From Dipetalonema caudispina (lineage: Eukaryota > Nematoda > Chromadorea > Rhabditida > Onchocercidae), in the NCBI GenBank assembly GCA_013365325.1, contig JABVXV010000221.1, forward strand, positions 44,057 through 108,056: a stretch of DNA of 64,000 nucleotides, given 5' to 3'. Position numbers and translations under genes: made by a program. The notes beneath the pieces were generated by a model, which was not told the origin of the DNA, did not search any database, and worked only from the letters and a program-made list of their open reading frames with translations. Positions 52,380 to 64,000 of this stretch are shown here, piece by piece (within the stretch, counting starts at the first letter, position 1; the number at the start of each line of letters is the position of its first letter).

Positions 52380-55300
52380 CAACAAATCAAAACCTGTAAA
52401 ACCAAGCAAATAATTGAATTTTGAAGAATATCTCATTGTAGTCTGACAAGTTTTCAAGGGTAATACAGTGATAACATTCCAATTCAATATCCTGTAGTAA
52501 ATATACTCCGTACTATACACAGTTTTAGTTCGTGATACTACGAATTCAGAAATAAAAAATACCGGAGACTACAGCAGTATATCACGTAAGCAATGTAACA
52601 ATATAAGATTTTACGTAATGTGATGGCAAAAAAAGTGATGTAAGCAACCGTAACTTGAGCATTACAATGAATAAACACGTACCCAAAAACTATTAAGAAA
52701 ATCCATTTTTTCCTACTACTAATAATACTTGAATTCCATATTTTAGATTATTTAAATTAAAAATTTTGATTTGATTGATTATTAATTTTAATAACGAAGA
52801 ATAGCTTCCCATTTCAGTATTATATCAAACTATATACTTCAATAATGATTAAGTTTCTTGCAACAAACACTCTACGTCAATGTCAAACATAAAAATCTCT
52901 TACTTGAATAGTAAATTACCACCACTAGCAACTTTTTAGTTGAGTTATTGAATGAATAGCAATCATCAAGGGGAAAGAATAAAAATGAAATCCAGTACAA
53001 ACATATTGCATATTAAAAACTGTCTTACTCCGCATAAACATTTTGCCGAGCCCGGAAATCTCGACGGAAAACCAGAAAAATAATAAGGGGACAGAAAACA
53101 GGACATCGAAATATGAAACAATCGCTGCAAAAAGACCGCTCCCGTCGCTTACTTCGTTTTTCGGTGGCTGAGATTTTTTTCTAGACAAAACGGATGAATT
53201 TGTCTGTATTACGACATTTAAATATTCTAAATGAAGAAGATTTAAGTTTAATGGAATATTCATCGATGAAGAAATAAAATTCAGTACTAATTTAATTGAA
53301 TTAAATTATGATTGACCTCCTTTTGACATCTAAAATGCGGGAACTTTCCACTTTTTGTTTTTTATTTCCTACAACTGTATAGGAAATTGAATCTTTCTAC
53401 TCGTTTAGATCCGAAATGTTCTTCTGAGTATCTTTATGGATTTAAATTATTGTAAGTTGCTATTTTTCAAAATTTATTTCAATTCCAAAGTTCATCAATA
53501 TCAATTTCGAAATTATTCGCAGTACTATTCATCCGAGTTATCCGTTATAGATTTTTATGAGGCATTGTAATGCTTCGACTTATTTCAACTTCGAATTGTT
53601 TTGAAACATTATTTATCAATTTTATTTTAATTTCGAATTACTATGATTCCCTATTCTCAAAGTACTTTTCAATTTACAATTATTATTGAAGATTAAATTC
53701 TCTTTTTTTTTACCTTACGATCTATTCATGTATGTATTAGTATTTAGTTTCTCAAACTTTGAACTTAAATTTATTATTTTGTTTTGTTTTTAAGGTGCCA
53801 AATTAATCAGTCATCAGACTCATCTTCTGTTATTATTAAATTACAGCACGAATAAGTATCAGGAAGTAGTATTGTACGGTATAGTATATTCCGGAAGTTT
53901 CAAGAAAGTCAAAAAGTCATGTTTCGACTAACAGTAAACTAAATTAGGGAATAGATCAGACGAATTCATACGTTGTTCTCACGTACAGTTATGTGACTAC
54001 TACAAAACATATTGTACTAAATGATCGAGCAGTCTTAATAAAACTTAGCTGAATATGTAATAAGCACTGGAATTTTCTGATTTTTACAACATTTTTTTAA
54101 TTTTATAATTTTTGCATGTTTTGTAAACAATTCACGAACTTTGATAATCTGAAAACTTTGAACCTGTTAATTATAATTTTCTTCATTGGATAATGTATGG
54201 AAAATTATTGGGATATTTAGCGAAAATTTAGTATTATCTAAAACTGCGTATCTAACTTGGTAAAAAAAATCACTGTTTTTTTCTTGTTTTTTCTCTTTTT
54301 TCGGTGTTATTCTCAAGATATAATCTTAACGGAATGAATGTTATTTCTCATTAATTATGTAATAATTGTTAGTCAATCATGCCTAAATTTATTTTCATTT
54401 TATAAAATTACGTATCTAAAAAGGAAGAGCGAAAAAGCGGAAAAGAAAAAAGCAGAACGATAAAAAAAGGAAAATAAACCAGTCTGACTTAAATCTTGAC
54501 CTGTTTTAAAATTTCTATCAACTGTATTTATATTTAAGTCGTTCAATTGTTAATGACATCGTTAAGAGTTCTTAGTTGATCCATCATGTGTAATATGGAA
54601 AAATGATCACCGGGAATAAAAAATGAATCACGTGAAGTTTGGTGTAAGTTATCAGTTAATAATACTACAGGATTAGACTATACTTAAAATGAGAATCACA
54701 CTCTTTGAGATGAAATCCATTAAATAAACTGGTAAATCAATTAGCAAATTAACATACGACAATTGTTAAGATAATGGTATTAAAAAAAGCAAAAGTGAGA
54801 AGATAATAATCAACTCTAATTAAAAGAAAAATATATTCCTATCTTTAAAATGATTTCATCGCAATTGTAATCGTTTCATTCTCAAATCCTTCATTTATTC
54901 ATTATTTTATCTTTTCTTCTTTTTTCTTTTCCTTTTATTCCATTTAATCAATTGTTTATTATTTGTGTTTTAGTTTTATTTTTCGATATCTTTCACAGAA
55001 ATTAATAATGTTTTATGCCTTTTTTTATTGATTAAATTTTTGTTAGATTATTGACAGTTCTGCTAAAACTTTCCAATAAATTTGTGCAATTACTAAATTT
55101 TCCTGCTAATTTTAACAATGATTTTCAATAACTTCAATTATAGTGATAAATAATAAAACTTTTCATCCGAAAATATCAAAATTCAAGAATGAAGTGGGAT
55201 TTTTTGGGACGATAAAGTTTCCTGATCACTTAAATTAAATAAAAAGTTTTCTTGAAATTTCTTTAGTATTTAATGAAATGTATGTGGAAAATATTGTTTT

Positions 55301-57752
55301 GATAGGGATAGTTGCTTGCTTCGCTTATTGTTAAAAAACAAAATTTAAATTACCATTTCCAATTTCCATGTCATCTTTCCCTTTTTATTTCTTTTTCACT
55401 TTTCTCCTTTGTTGATTTCATTGATTTCGTTTCCGATTGTTCCCCCTCTTTCCCATTTTCTTTCCTTTTCGCTTTTCATCTAGTTAATTCAATTAATTTT
55501 TTTGAACCTACTACTTAATAGGAAATATTGCACAATATTAAATTTGTATGAAAAAATTAAAACAAAACTGTTAATAGCTGGATGATTTAATGGAAAAATT
55601 TATCTCAAAGAATAATATGAAGAGACGACTACAACCGGTTTTACAGGTTTGTTAAACAATTTAATTGTACTTATTATTATGTCTAAAAGCATTAATAAAT
55701 ATGTCGCTATCATTTAATATCATTTCTTTAATCACTTAAATGTTGTTTTGACTATATCCATTATCAAATTATTGTTTAATTGCAACTGATCATATTTTAT
55801 ATTATTTTTTTATTTTCTTCAATTTATTATGAGGATTTCATTTAATTCCAATTTATGGTTTTTCACTTTTTTTTTCGAAAGTCAATCTATTTTATGGAAA
55901 TGATAATGAATGAGTGAATAGCTCGTTCAAAAGTTTTTTTAAGTATTAGTTTTTTATTCTGCAAGTAATAAATGAGTTGTGATATTAAGTTTATAAGCCT
56001 GTAATATTAATGCAGTTGTATACTGAAGAAAAAAGAAACAGAACTACTTATTATAATGAAAATCTTTATACGGGGAATAAAAAATATAAATTGCTTATCC
56101 AATTCAAAGTAATTTGTCCTCTTATAGTAACAATGTTTAGGTAAAACTTTTCTATTAGAAATTTCTTTTCTTCTCGAAATTTTAAGTTCTAAAATTTAGC
56201 AAGTTTTTATCTTTCCCCTTCTTTACCAAATATTTTTTGTCATAAACAAAAAAACTTTATTGGTGAAATTTTTGGAATAATACTGATAAAACATTTTTAC
56301 TTTTAAGCTTACAGAATAAACTGAATTGGCCATCTGTTTATTATAAAACGTTTGGAAACTCTTGCTAATTAGCATATATTCTTTCCCGGTATTTACTGCA
56401 TCTATAAAATATTCCATCGATAACTTTAAGTGATACGATTTTTTATTGATGTATATAATTGAAATGCAGTGTCGAGAATATCAAAATTACCATAAAATCG
56501 TAAACGAATTAATGAAGAAAGATTTAGTGATCCATAAATCTTGCCCTTTCATCTCTCCTTTCTATATCACATATTCCAATTCAGTTAAACTCAGAACTGA
56601 ATATATTTTAATGATAAATTCATTCAATGGAGCAATTATCATCAACACCTGTCAAATGACTTGAAATGTTTAATTTATGGAATATTACAAATTGTTAATA
56701 TGATAAAATATTGCTTTATTTAGAATTAGTTATTGTTATTATATATAACGAATTTCGTGTTATGAACAATTTTTATCACTTATCATTAATTTAAAGGTGA
56801 TAAAAAATGAGTGTTATTTATAAAATAGTTCTTTCTTTAGTGTTGTTTTTTTCATCTTAGCTATACATCATTGTTAAGTGGTAGTATCAATACATAAAAG
56901 GGTTAAATAATTCACTGAGCATTTCACACAAAAATTATTATATCATTTTCATAGTAAAGAAAATATGATAAAAACTTATCAAAGGTTTCTAAGTTCGTTT
57001 TTTTACCATTTTATAATCTTTTTTTAAGTTACAAGGTATAATATTATAAGTTAAGCAATGATTTTAAATCATTTATTTTCGGATTAATTTGTTAGGTTAA
57101 AATTTTATTTACTCTTATTATTTTTGACAAATAAGCGGAAGAGATTTTTCAGTTCTGTTGTATTTGCAACTATTATCATTTGTTTTACCTTTGCCTAATT
57201 AAAAATTTTCGTTTGCATAATTAGGCATTATTAAATTAGACAAAATTATTAGCTCATCATATAATTTGTTCCCTCCTTCTTTTTATCCTTCTGTTTGTGT
57301 TTCGCTTTTTCTTCTTTAAATATTTAAGTTTTTATGCGTGCAATGTATATTTATCGCTGACGAGATAGTTAATTTAATATAATTATATTATAAATTTGCT
57401 TATATTTATTAGTGACAATTAAATAATTTTTGACTGATTAACATCCTTAATCTGCTCCACTTTGTTAGCAATAATTAAATAATTTTTAACGCAAAAAATA
57501 CCCAGTCGTTTCACTCTCAAAATTTTTATCAGAAAATTACTTCTTTTATAAATTACGAATTTTTGTTAACGAAATCAAACAAGCAGAGGCAAAAATTAAA
57601 ATTGAAAAATGAATGGGCAGCGGACAAAAATTTATACGTCAACAGATATCGAAAACAACATTTAGAAAATATCGGAGACAAAATGAATTCTTCAAACAAG
57701 TTCCACATTTTGCATTAATTTTACGCCTAAATTAATTGCTTACAATTATAGC

Positions 57753-57800
57753 ATATATATATATATATATATATATATGTTTATTTATTTATTTATTTAT
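57753..57800. repeat. (AT)n followed by (TTTA)n
   Basis: About 13 AT steps (57753-57778) followed by five TTTA units (57781-57800). Confidence 0.9.
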
Positions 57801-59742
57801 AAGTATACATATATAGATAATTTTCTTATTCTAAATGAAAGAATTTTTTAGAAGATAAATAAACAGGTTGTAAAAACAACAAGGAAATTTGCTGAAATCG
57901 TTTTTTTTATAGAAATTTCATTCCCTTTAAATTCTGAGATTTTATATTGGAAAGAAACTTGGAATTTTATAAACCAAACAAATAAATAAAACGAAAAAAG
58001 GCATTTCATAAATTGTTAAATTACTTTAATACAACAATTCCGGTTAGCGTATTGATCTGTTTTCTGTTTGTATTCACATTTAAGTGAATTATTCCCTTAG
58101 ATACATACTGTCAAAAATGATCCCATATTTTTCAATCATCTGATAATACTAGATGTCTGTGTTATTATTCAGTGAAATAAATAGTATGGCGTATTTCACG
58201 TGGTTTTTTGACTATTATCATACATTATGTACGTATATATCATATTCGTAACGATAGCCAATCTTCTCATACCATTTATTTTATTATTAGTATCAATTGA
58301 TCCGTGTTATAGACGTGCGTCACTGTTACTATAATGAATAACACAACGCGTTTCATGGAATTTTTCATACTGGAAACGAAAAGTTGCCTGTTTGTGAAAA
58401 TTACTTTGAGTTCGAGTTATTTTCATTATGATTTTTACCTTTTTATCGATTACAGCTAGAAATAGAGATTATTATTTGAAAGAAAGTCAGTATGATGTTA
58501 AAATTTGCATATTTCATTCTTTAATGATTATATTAATTGATACGTTTACTTATAATACTTTCCCTTATAATCCGTATATTTTAGGAAAAACTCACAGTAT
58601 AAGTGATTTCAATATGTTCCAGTAGTTGTAAATGTATGTGAAGGTGAAAATATACGTGAATTATACTCAAGTAAGACCAATTTTTGAGTAATTTTAATTG
58701 TACCACTCTTTATAATTTAAATATATCTTTCTAAATTATAATTTAGTTTATTTCCCAAAAAAGAATAACAGGCGGTAAAAGATGAGAAAGTAGGAAGATA
58801 TTCTTCAAAATCTCGTATCCTGACATGCGATTGGAATATAATGCAGAGAAATATATTTCCGGATGCCTAAGTGAACGGAAAGGACATATGCTAAAGGATT
58901 AAAGTCAGTTATTTCGTACCAACCCAAAGCCGAAAAGTTATTATCCTCCGTGGGATAACACGCTCAGGTCACTTATTCCGCCGATCTAACCATTCATTGG
59001 ATAGATTACAAACGGTGATTTGACAATTAGAATCATGCGTAATTTTCCGCTCCGATCGAACCATTTTTTTAAAATCTCATATTATAACCCGATAATTCTT
59101 AATTCATATTTCAAACAGGCAAAATTCACATTCTCCGGAAATACAAAAGAAAAATAACTACGGAAATATGATGAATTTTCCTTAACATAAATTTATTCAA
59201 TTTCTCATTCTATTATCAAAAATTCCCCTTCAAATCAATATTATTTTTTTTAGTACTCTATGTATCATCGTATAATGTGATTCGAAAAAAAATAATTGTC
59301 ATAAAATTTTTCTTTCAAAAAATTAAATTAACACATGACAATTCAAAAATAACTAACCAGTTCTTCAAAAACAATTATATACACAGCATATTTATGTTGA
59401 ATTAATATTACTTTCTCCTATTTATTTTCTGTTTTCAAATAAGAAATAAACTTTTTTCTAGTAAAAGTAAAACTTTTTTTAAGCAAAAGATAATTCTTTT
59501 GTGTTAAAGGACTCTTTGAAATGAACGACAAACTTTTTTCGAATGCAAAATAAACTCTTTTTTTTGAATAAAAAATAAACTTTTTTCCCTCTCATTTTTC
59601 GATACAAATTTGACGATTGAAAAATGATGCGCAGAAAAAGTTAAGAAATAGAAATATTTTATGAAACTATTAATAGTTATTTATGGTGCAATTGTAAACT
59701 TTACACTTTCAGTTGTTATAATTTTTAATTGATGAAAAAAAG

Positions 59743-59762
59743 TATATATATATATATATATT
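59743..59762. repeat. (TA)n microsatellite
   Basis: About ten TA steps within the AT-rich spacer. Confidence 0.85.
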
Positions 59763-60620
59763 TCGGAAATATTGCATTCAAAAACTTGACTTCTGATAGG
59801 TTTGCTTCTTCATTCCTTTCCTCTTCAAATATTCTAATCTTAGTTTTACTTCCGCTTTCTGTTTAACTTTATCATTTGTACCTTTTTCCTCTTTTTTTCT
59901 TAACTTCTCACCATAATTGTTTTAATCAGTTTGTGATAAAACTTAATTCTACTTTAGCATACTTCGACTAAATTGTATGTCCTATCATTACTGGTCAAAA
60001 AAACTATATTTCTCATTGAAAAAGAATTTAAGTTTTTATTATATTTAACTCTATAACGAATTCTAGTTGAAGAAAAACTTATAAAAAACCATTAAAAGAA
60101 ATGTGGCAAAAAAATTGCAACAGATGTTGCTGCATTAGGGAAGTTGAAATAATTAATGATTTTAATTTGTCATAAAGATCAGAGCCAAATTTAAAACAAA
60201 CTATAAATATTAAATGGGTTTAGATATTAGAAAAGATCGTTTCTTCTTTTAAACAATTTCTAATGTCAAATAAAAGAACGAAAAAACAAAATTGTTTTTT
60301 CATTCTTTTAGATAATTTTCCAAGAAATTAAGCAAATGTAAAAAATTTAACAAGCGAATAGGGAAATAATTGGAATAAGTGGAAATAAATGGCATTAAAT
60401 TTCATTTCGTTGCAAATCTTAAAAAAACCAAGGTCAAAAATCAACTAATAGAAGCTGCTAATTAAATAAAATGAATTAGTCACATTAATGATCAAATTTA
60501 TATGGTTCAACATAAAATTCCTTCTGTTTTTCAATAAATTATAATGAAACATACGAAAATTTGGAAAATTCAAAATTGATTACAGTGAATTCCTACAAAA
60601 TTTATTCTTTTTTAATTTTT

Positions 60621-60624
60621 GCAG
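60621..60624 (+). other. Splice acceptor 9 bases before PLP-enzyme start
   Basis: A U-rich tract ending TTTTTGCAG at 60624 lies just upstream of the ATG at 60634. In a nematode this spacing is typical of spliced-leader addition, though a cis-spliced 5' UTR exon is possible. Confidence 0.5.
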
Positions 60625-60633
60625 AAAGCAAAA

Positions 60634-63600
60634 ATGCTCCCAGACATGTTCAAAATGTTAATTCTATTCATCATCGCCGTTTATATTACCTATGTGACAT
60701 CATTTTCGTCACTTTCTCAAGCACCTCTTGCTGAACAAAAACGTTCGCTTTTTCTTTCTTATTTGAAGTTTTATTAAAATTCAATTTCTTAGATTTCTAA
60801 ATTTTCAGCTATTTTTTTCCCTCGAAATTTTCTTGCACACAAAAACTTATTTGTTTGCTATATTCAATAAATGAATGATTGTTAAGGTATAGTAGATGTT
60901 AAGTGGAAAAAAATAAACAAACACAAGTGAATGTTAGCTTTTTAAGACAAGATGACGTAAATATTGAAAATTATATAAAATAGTTTGAAATTATGATAGC
61001 AGTGATTCGGAGAAAATCAGGCTTAGTCAATTGCAGTAAACCGGTTAGAAGGAAATCAGTCTTAGATTATCTTAATTTATTATATTTTTTTAGATTTGAT
61101 TTTCCATAGGTTTGGAACTTTTTTTAAATCCAATTTTTAAAGAAATCGAAATTTGAAATTGAATTCTTCTTTAGGTGAAAATTTGTGGCGCCGTCGTGCA
61201 ATTGCTAAACTGTGGGAAGAAAGAAGACGTATGGGCAGGACACCAATGTTTAAGCTTACAGTATGATATTTTTTTCTCTTCTGCTGTAAAGCTGACAATT
61301 AATACCTGATATGTTTGATATGTTTATGTTTATTAACCTCTTATAGTGAAAAATAGAAATTATCGACTTTTTTTCTTTGATATTCTGAAAGCATATCATT
61401 TACGCGGAAAATTGTACAGAAATTTGTGATTTGTAAAAAAAAAGGTAATGCTTTTTAAATACTTCGTATAAGAAAAGGAAGGTCAAAATGACTGGTTTCT
61501 ATTACAATAAAAATAATTTCATCTAAAAAAGATAGGGAAGATAATCATATTTGGAATTATCATCTAATCGATTATTTGCTAGCATTTCCTATAAATTTTT
61601 CTCATTTTTTATTTCTTAATTTGTAATCAAATTGCAGAATTTTTTTTTTTTTAGAGTCCAGGCTATCAAAATGTTGATTTCATATTCAAAAATGAATCAG
61701 CATCCAGAACGGGTAGTTTAAAGCATCGTTACTCCTGGGCACTAATAATGTGGGCTATTGTTGACGGTAAAATTGGCGAAAATACGACAGTTTATGAGGC
61801 AAGTTCCGGGAATACAGCAGCGAGTGAAGCATATATGTGTCGCTTAATTGGAGTGAAATTCATCGCTATCGTAGGTATTTTTTTCGTTTTTTATTTAATT
61901 GGGAAATTAGGAAAAAATGTTTTCAAAACGATTTGTTTTCAGGTATTTTGATCTAACTTTAATTTTTTTAAGTTTTTTTTTCCGATTCTGATTTTATAGT
62001 GTATTTTTTGTTATGTGAAGTTGTAAACTTTTGGAAATCGACTTTTCAAGTATTACATTAGTCGCTTTTAATTTATTTATAGTAACAAGAATTCAGATAG
62101 CACAAAATGTTGACTAAAAAATACAGAATCTTAAAATCAATGTTTTTATAGGTACCAAATTCAATCGAACAAGTGAAAGTTGAACATATTCAATCATACG
62201 GTGGCGATATAATCAAGACAGATTTAGGTGATCGATTAATTCGAGCCCAACAAGAATCCATAAAAAACAATGGGTTTTTCATGAATCAGTTTGCTAATTC
62301 TGATAAAGCTGAGGAATATCATGAAAGTAAATCTTGCTTTCATCATTTTATGTCTAATCCTAAAGATTGTTGAAATTTAAAACATCCTAATCATTTATCA
62401 TTTTATCATATGTCCGCACGGCGAAGTAAACTAAGTTTAGTATTTGCAAAATAAACATTTGTTATTTATTGTTTATCTACATAGTGATATTTCTATGCAG
62501 AACTGGGAATTTCGTCCCTTTAGATTAATTGACTCAAATTTTGGTTGCCCTAATTCAATCATTTCAAATTACGAAAACATATGTGTAAACCTGAAAAAAT
62601 CTCATGATCTTCAAATACGTTATTCTTCCAATTGTAAAAGAGGGAAAAAATCTTAAATGACAAAAATCGGATTTCTCATTAATCCAAATATTCATATTGA
62701 TAAGCTGCTTGGGGCTATTGATAAATTGAAAAAAATCTTCAGGTGGTAATTATCCACTGGAAAGCGTTAATTTAATGCATGAAATGTTGGCGCAAATGCG
62801 ACAAGATCTTAATCAAACACTTGATGAGCCAGATTATTTCATTCATTCTGCTGGAACTGGTCCATTTTTTGATCAATCAATATTTAGATTTCTTCTTCCA
62901 ATTAAATTAAAATATTAATTCATCCCATCCATTAGAGGAAGTAAGTCTTCCATAGGAACAGAATATATATCACTAGCTATAAGTTATATTGACAAGATAC
63001 GTATATTAGGGATTTTGGTAATACTATCTCATTGTAATAGTAAAAATAAAAAAACATACTGTAATATCCACTACCGTAAAAATTAAAAGGTATGATTAGA
63101 AGAAGAAGGCGAAAGAAAGTGAGAGAATACGGAAACTGTAATGTGTATTTTTATTAAGGGAATAATGGAATTACTTTTCGATCATCGTTTTTCAATAATA
63201 ATTATTCGTTCTAATCCTTCTCTTTGAGCATTTTTTAATTTTGTAAACTTTTAAATTTCGATTTAACTACAAATACAATAAAATAATGGTTATGTTAGCT
63301 GATCATCAAATAACTAATATGAAATTATTGCAAATTGTATTAAAAATTCAACAAAAAAATCTTTTCCTTTTTTTATTTTCTTAAATTCTAAAGCACATTT
63401 TTAGAAAACAAAAAAGATTTTTCGAAACTATTGAATTTTAAAAATTTCAAATTGATAAAGAAATTAATTAGTAGCATTTTTATAGGTGGGACAATATCAT
63501 CCGTTGGACGATATGTGAAAAAATATGGGATCCGGACAGAGATTGTACTTGCTGATACACAATTCTCGGTATATTACGACTATGTTATGAATGAACGTTT

Positions 63601-63696
63601 TACAAATGAAAGCGGTAGAAATGTTTGGGTAACACCCGGTATGGCTGGTATCGGATTCGGTGTTATGGGGCCGGTTAGGCATGGTATTACGTCAAG
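60634..63696 (+). CDS. PLP-dependent cysteine-synthase-like enzyme, 3' end missing
   Basis: A fold-type II PLP enzyme (cysteine synthase/cystathionine beta-synthase superfamily). Exons: 60634-60742, 61175-61260, 61655-61870, 62152-62326, 62743-62859 and 63486-63696 (ends in phase 2 at a GTAACC donor), giving 304 residues with the C terminus beyond the window. K88 in TGSLKHR is the expected Schiff-base lysine. The substrate/cofactor loop is EASSGNTAASEAY (113-125), and the phosphate-binding glycine loop is SAGTGGTISSVGRY. These three blocks match a mainly bacterial subgroup of cysteine-synthase-like proteins better than classical CBS, and I see no heme or CBS domains. The first exon encodes a strongly hydrophobic segment (about 8-24), a signal peptide or anchor, so the enzyme is probably in the secretory pathway. 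Substrate unknown. Confidence 0.85.

Positions 63697-64000
<304 letters not shown>

Larger units (their letters stand above)
52380..60633. other. 8.2-kb AT-rich gene desert
   Basis: Separates the divergent sulfotransferase and PLP-enzyme genes. Most of 53.3-60.5 kb is extremely AT-rich with long T and A runs and no conserved coding segment on either strand. Simple repeats lie at 57753-57800 and 59743-59762. A less AT-rich island at about 58780-59060 stands out and is unassigned. Open frames of 60-110 codons here look like chance. Confidence 0.5.

Noticed and set aside
52380..52520. Longer N terminus for the sulfotransferase, using upstream in-frame methionines.
   Set aside because: These codons precede a good TTTTACAG acceptor (ending at 52394), and the shorter start already gives the normal type II topology.
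52925..53263. 112-codon minus-strand frame upstream of the sulfotransferase.
   Set aside because: No recognisable domain, no splice signal near the start, and it is AT-rich hydrophobic sequence typical of chance frames here.
55312..55518. Phe/Ser-rich 68-codon frame in the gene desert.
   Set aside because: Derived from T- and TC-rich low-complexity sequence; no supporting signals.

Overview
The window is nuclear DNA of a nematode, most probably a filarial (spirurid) worm. I infer this from genes split into many short GT-AG exons, an AT-rich background, U-rich acceptors ending in TTTCAG or TTTTAG (several lie just upstream of a start codon, as expected for spliced-leader trans-splicing), and proteins that read as clear animal orthologues but diverge from vertebrates. 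The species cannot be fixed from the sequence. Exon models below were assembled by hand from conserved protein sequence, splice signals and reading-frame phase. I found no rRNA, tRNA, snRNA, SL RNA, CRISPR array or transposase gene.

Layout. Elongation factor 2 (minus; 5' part only, about 1-2437) is divergent from a Claspin orthologue (plus, 3214-8296), with a TG-rich microsatellite between them. Then come ribosomal protein L32 (minus, 9306-10528) and about 3 kb with little content. Next is an unusual protein with three PWWP-like modules (minus, 13682-20289), followed by 3.4 kb of AT-rich spacer and a mitochondrial coenzyme A carrier of the SLC25A42 type (minus, 23683-26498). That carrier is divergent from an ER-luminal J-protein of the DNAJB9/ERdj4 type (plus, 27660-29897). 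A doubtful small gene with an in-frame TGA lies at 31209-31628. Cereblon (minus, 31911-36092) is divergent from the cleavage factor Im 25 kDa subunit NUDT21 (plus, 36731-38552). The second-largest subunit of RNA polymerase I (plus, 39754-48428) is complete in 20 exons and runs tail-to-tail into heparan sulfate 2-O-sulfotransferase (minus, 49593-52379). An 8-kb AT-rich spacer precedes a PLP-dependent cysteine-synthase-like enzyme with an N-terminal membrane or signal segment (plus, 60634 to beyond 63696). The window ends in a long ATT microsatellite.

The genes are mostly unrelated housekeeping functions: translation, replication checkpoint, rRNA transcription, mRNA 3' processing, protein folding, ubiquitination, CoA transport and glycan sulfation. 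I see no pathway cluster or convincing operon.

The most interesting items are: (1) the PWWP gene, in which a three-part exon cassette (PWWP core, remainder of the domain, helix) recurs three times with introns at equivalent places and equivalent phases; (2) a full-length nematode Cereblon that keeps the three-tryptophan ligand cage and zinc cysteines but differs from the human protein at three positions in or beside the drug pocket; (3) the secreted or membrane-anchored PLP enzyme; (4) a GC-AG intron in the Pol I gene; and (5) several short unexplained open frames.
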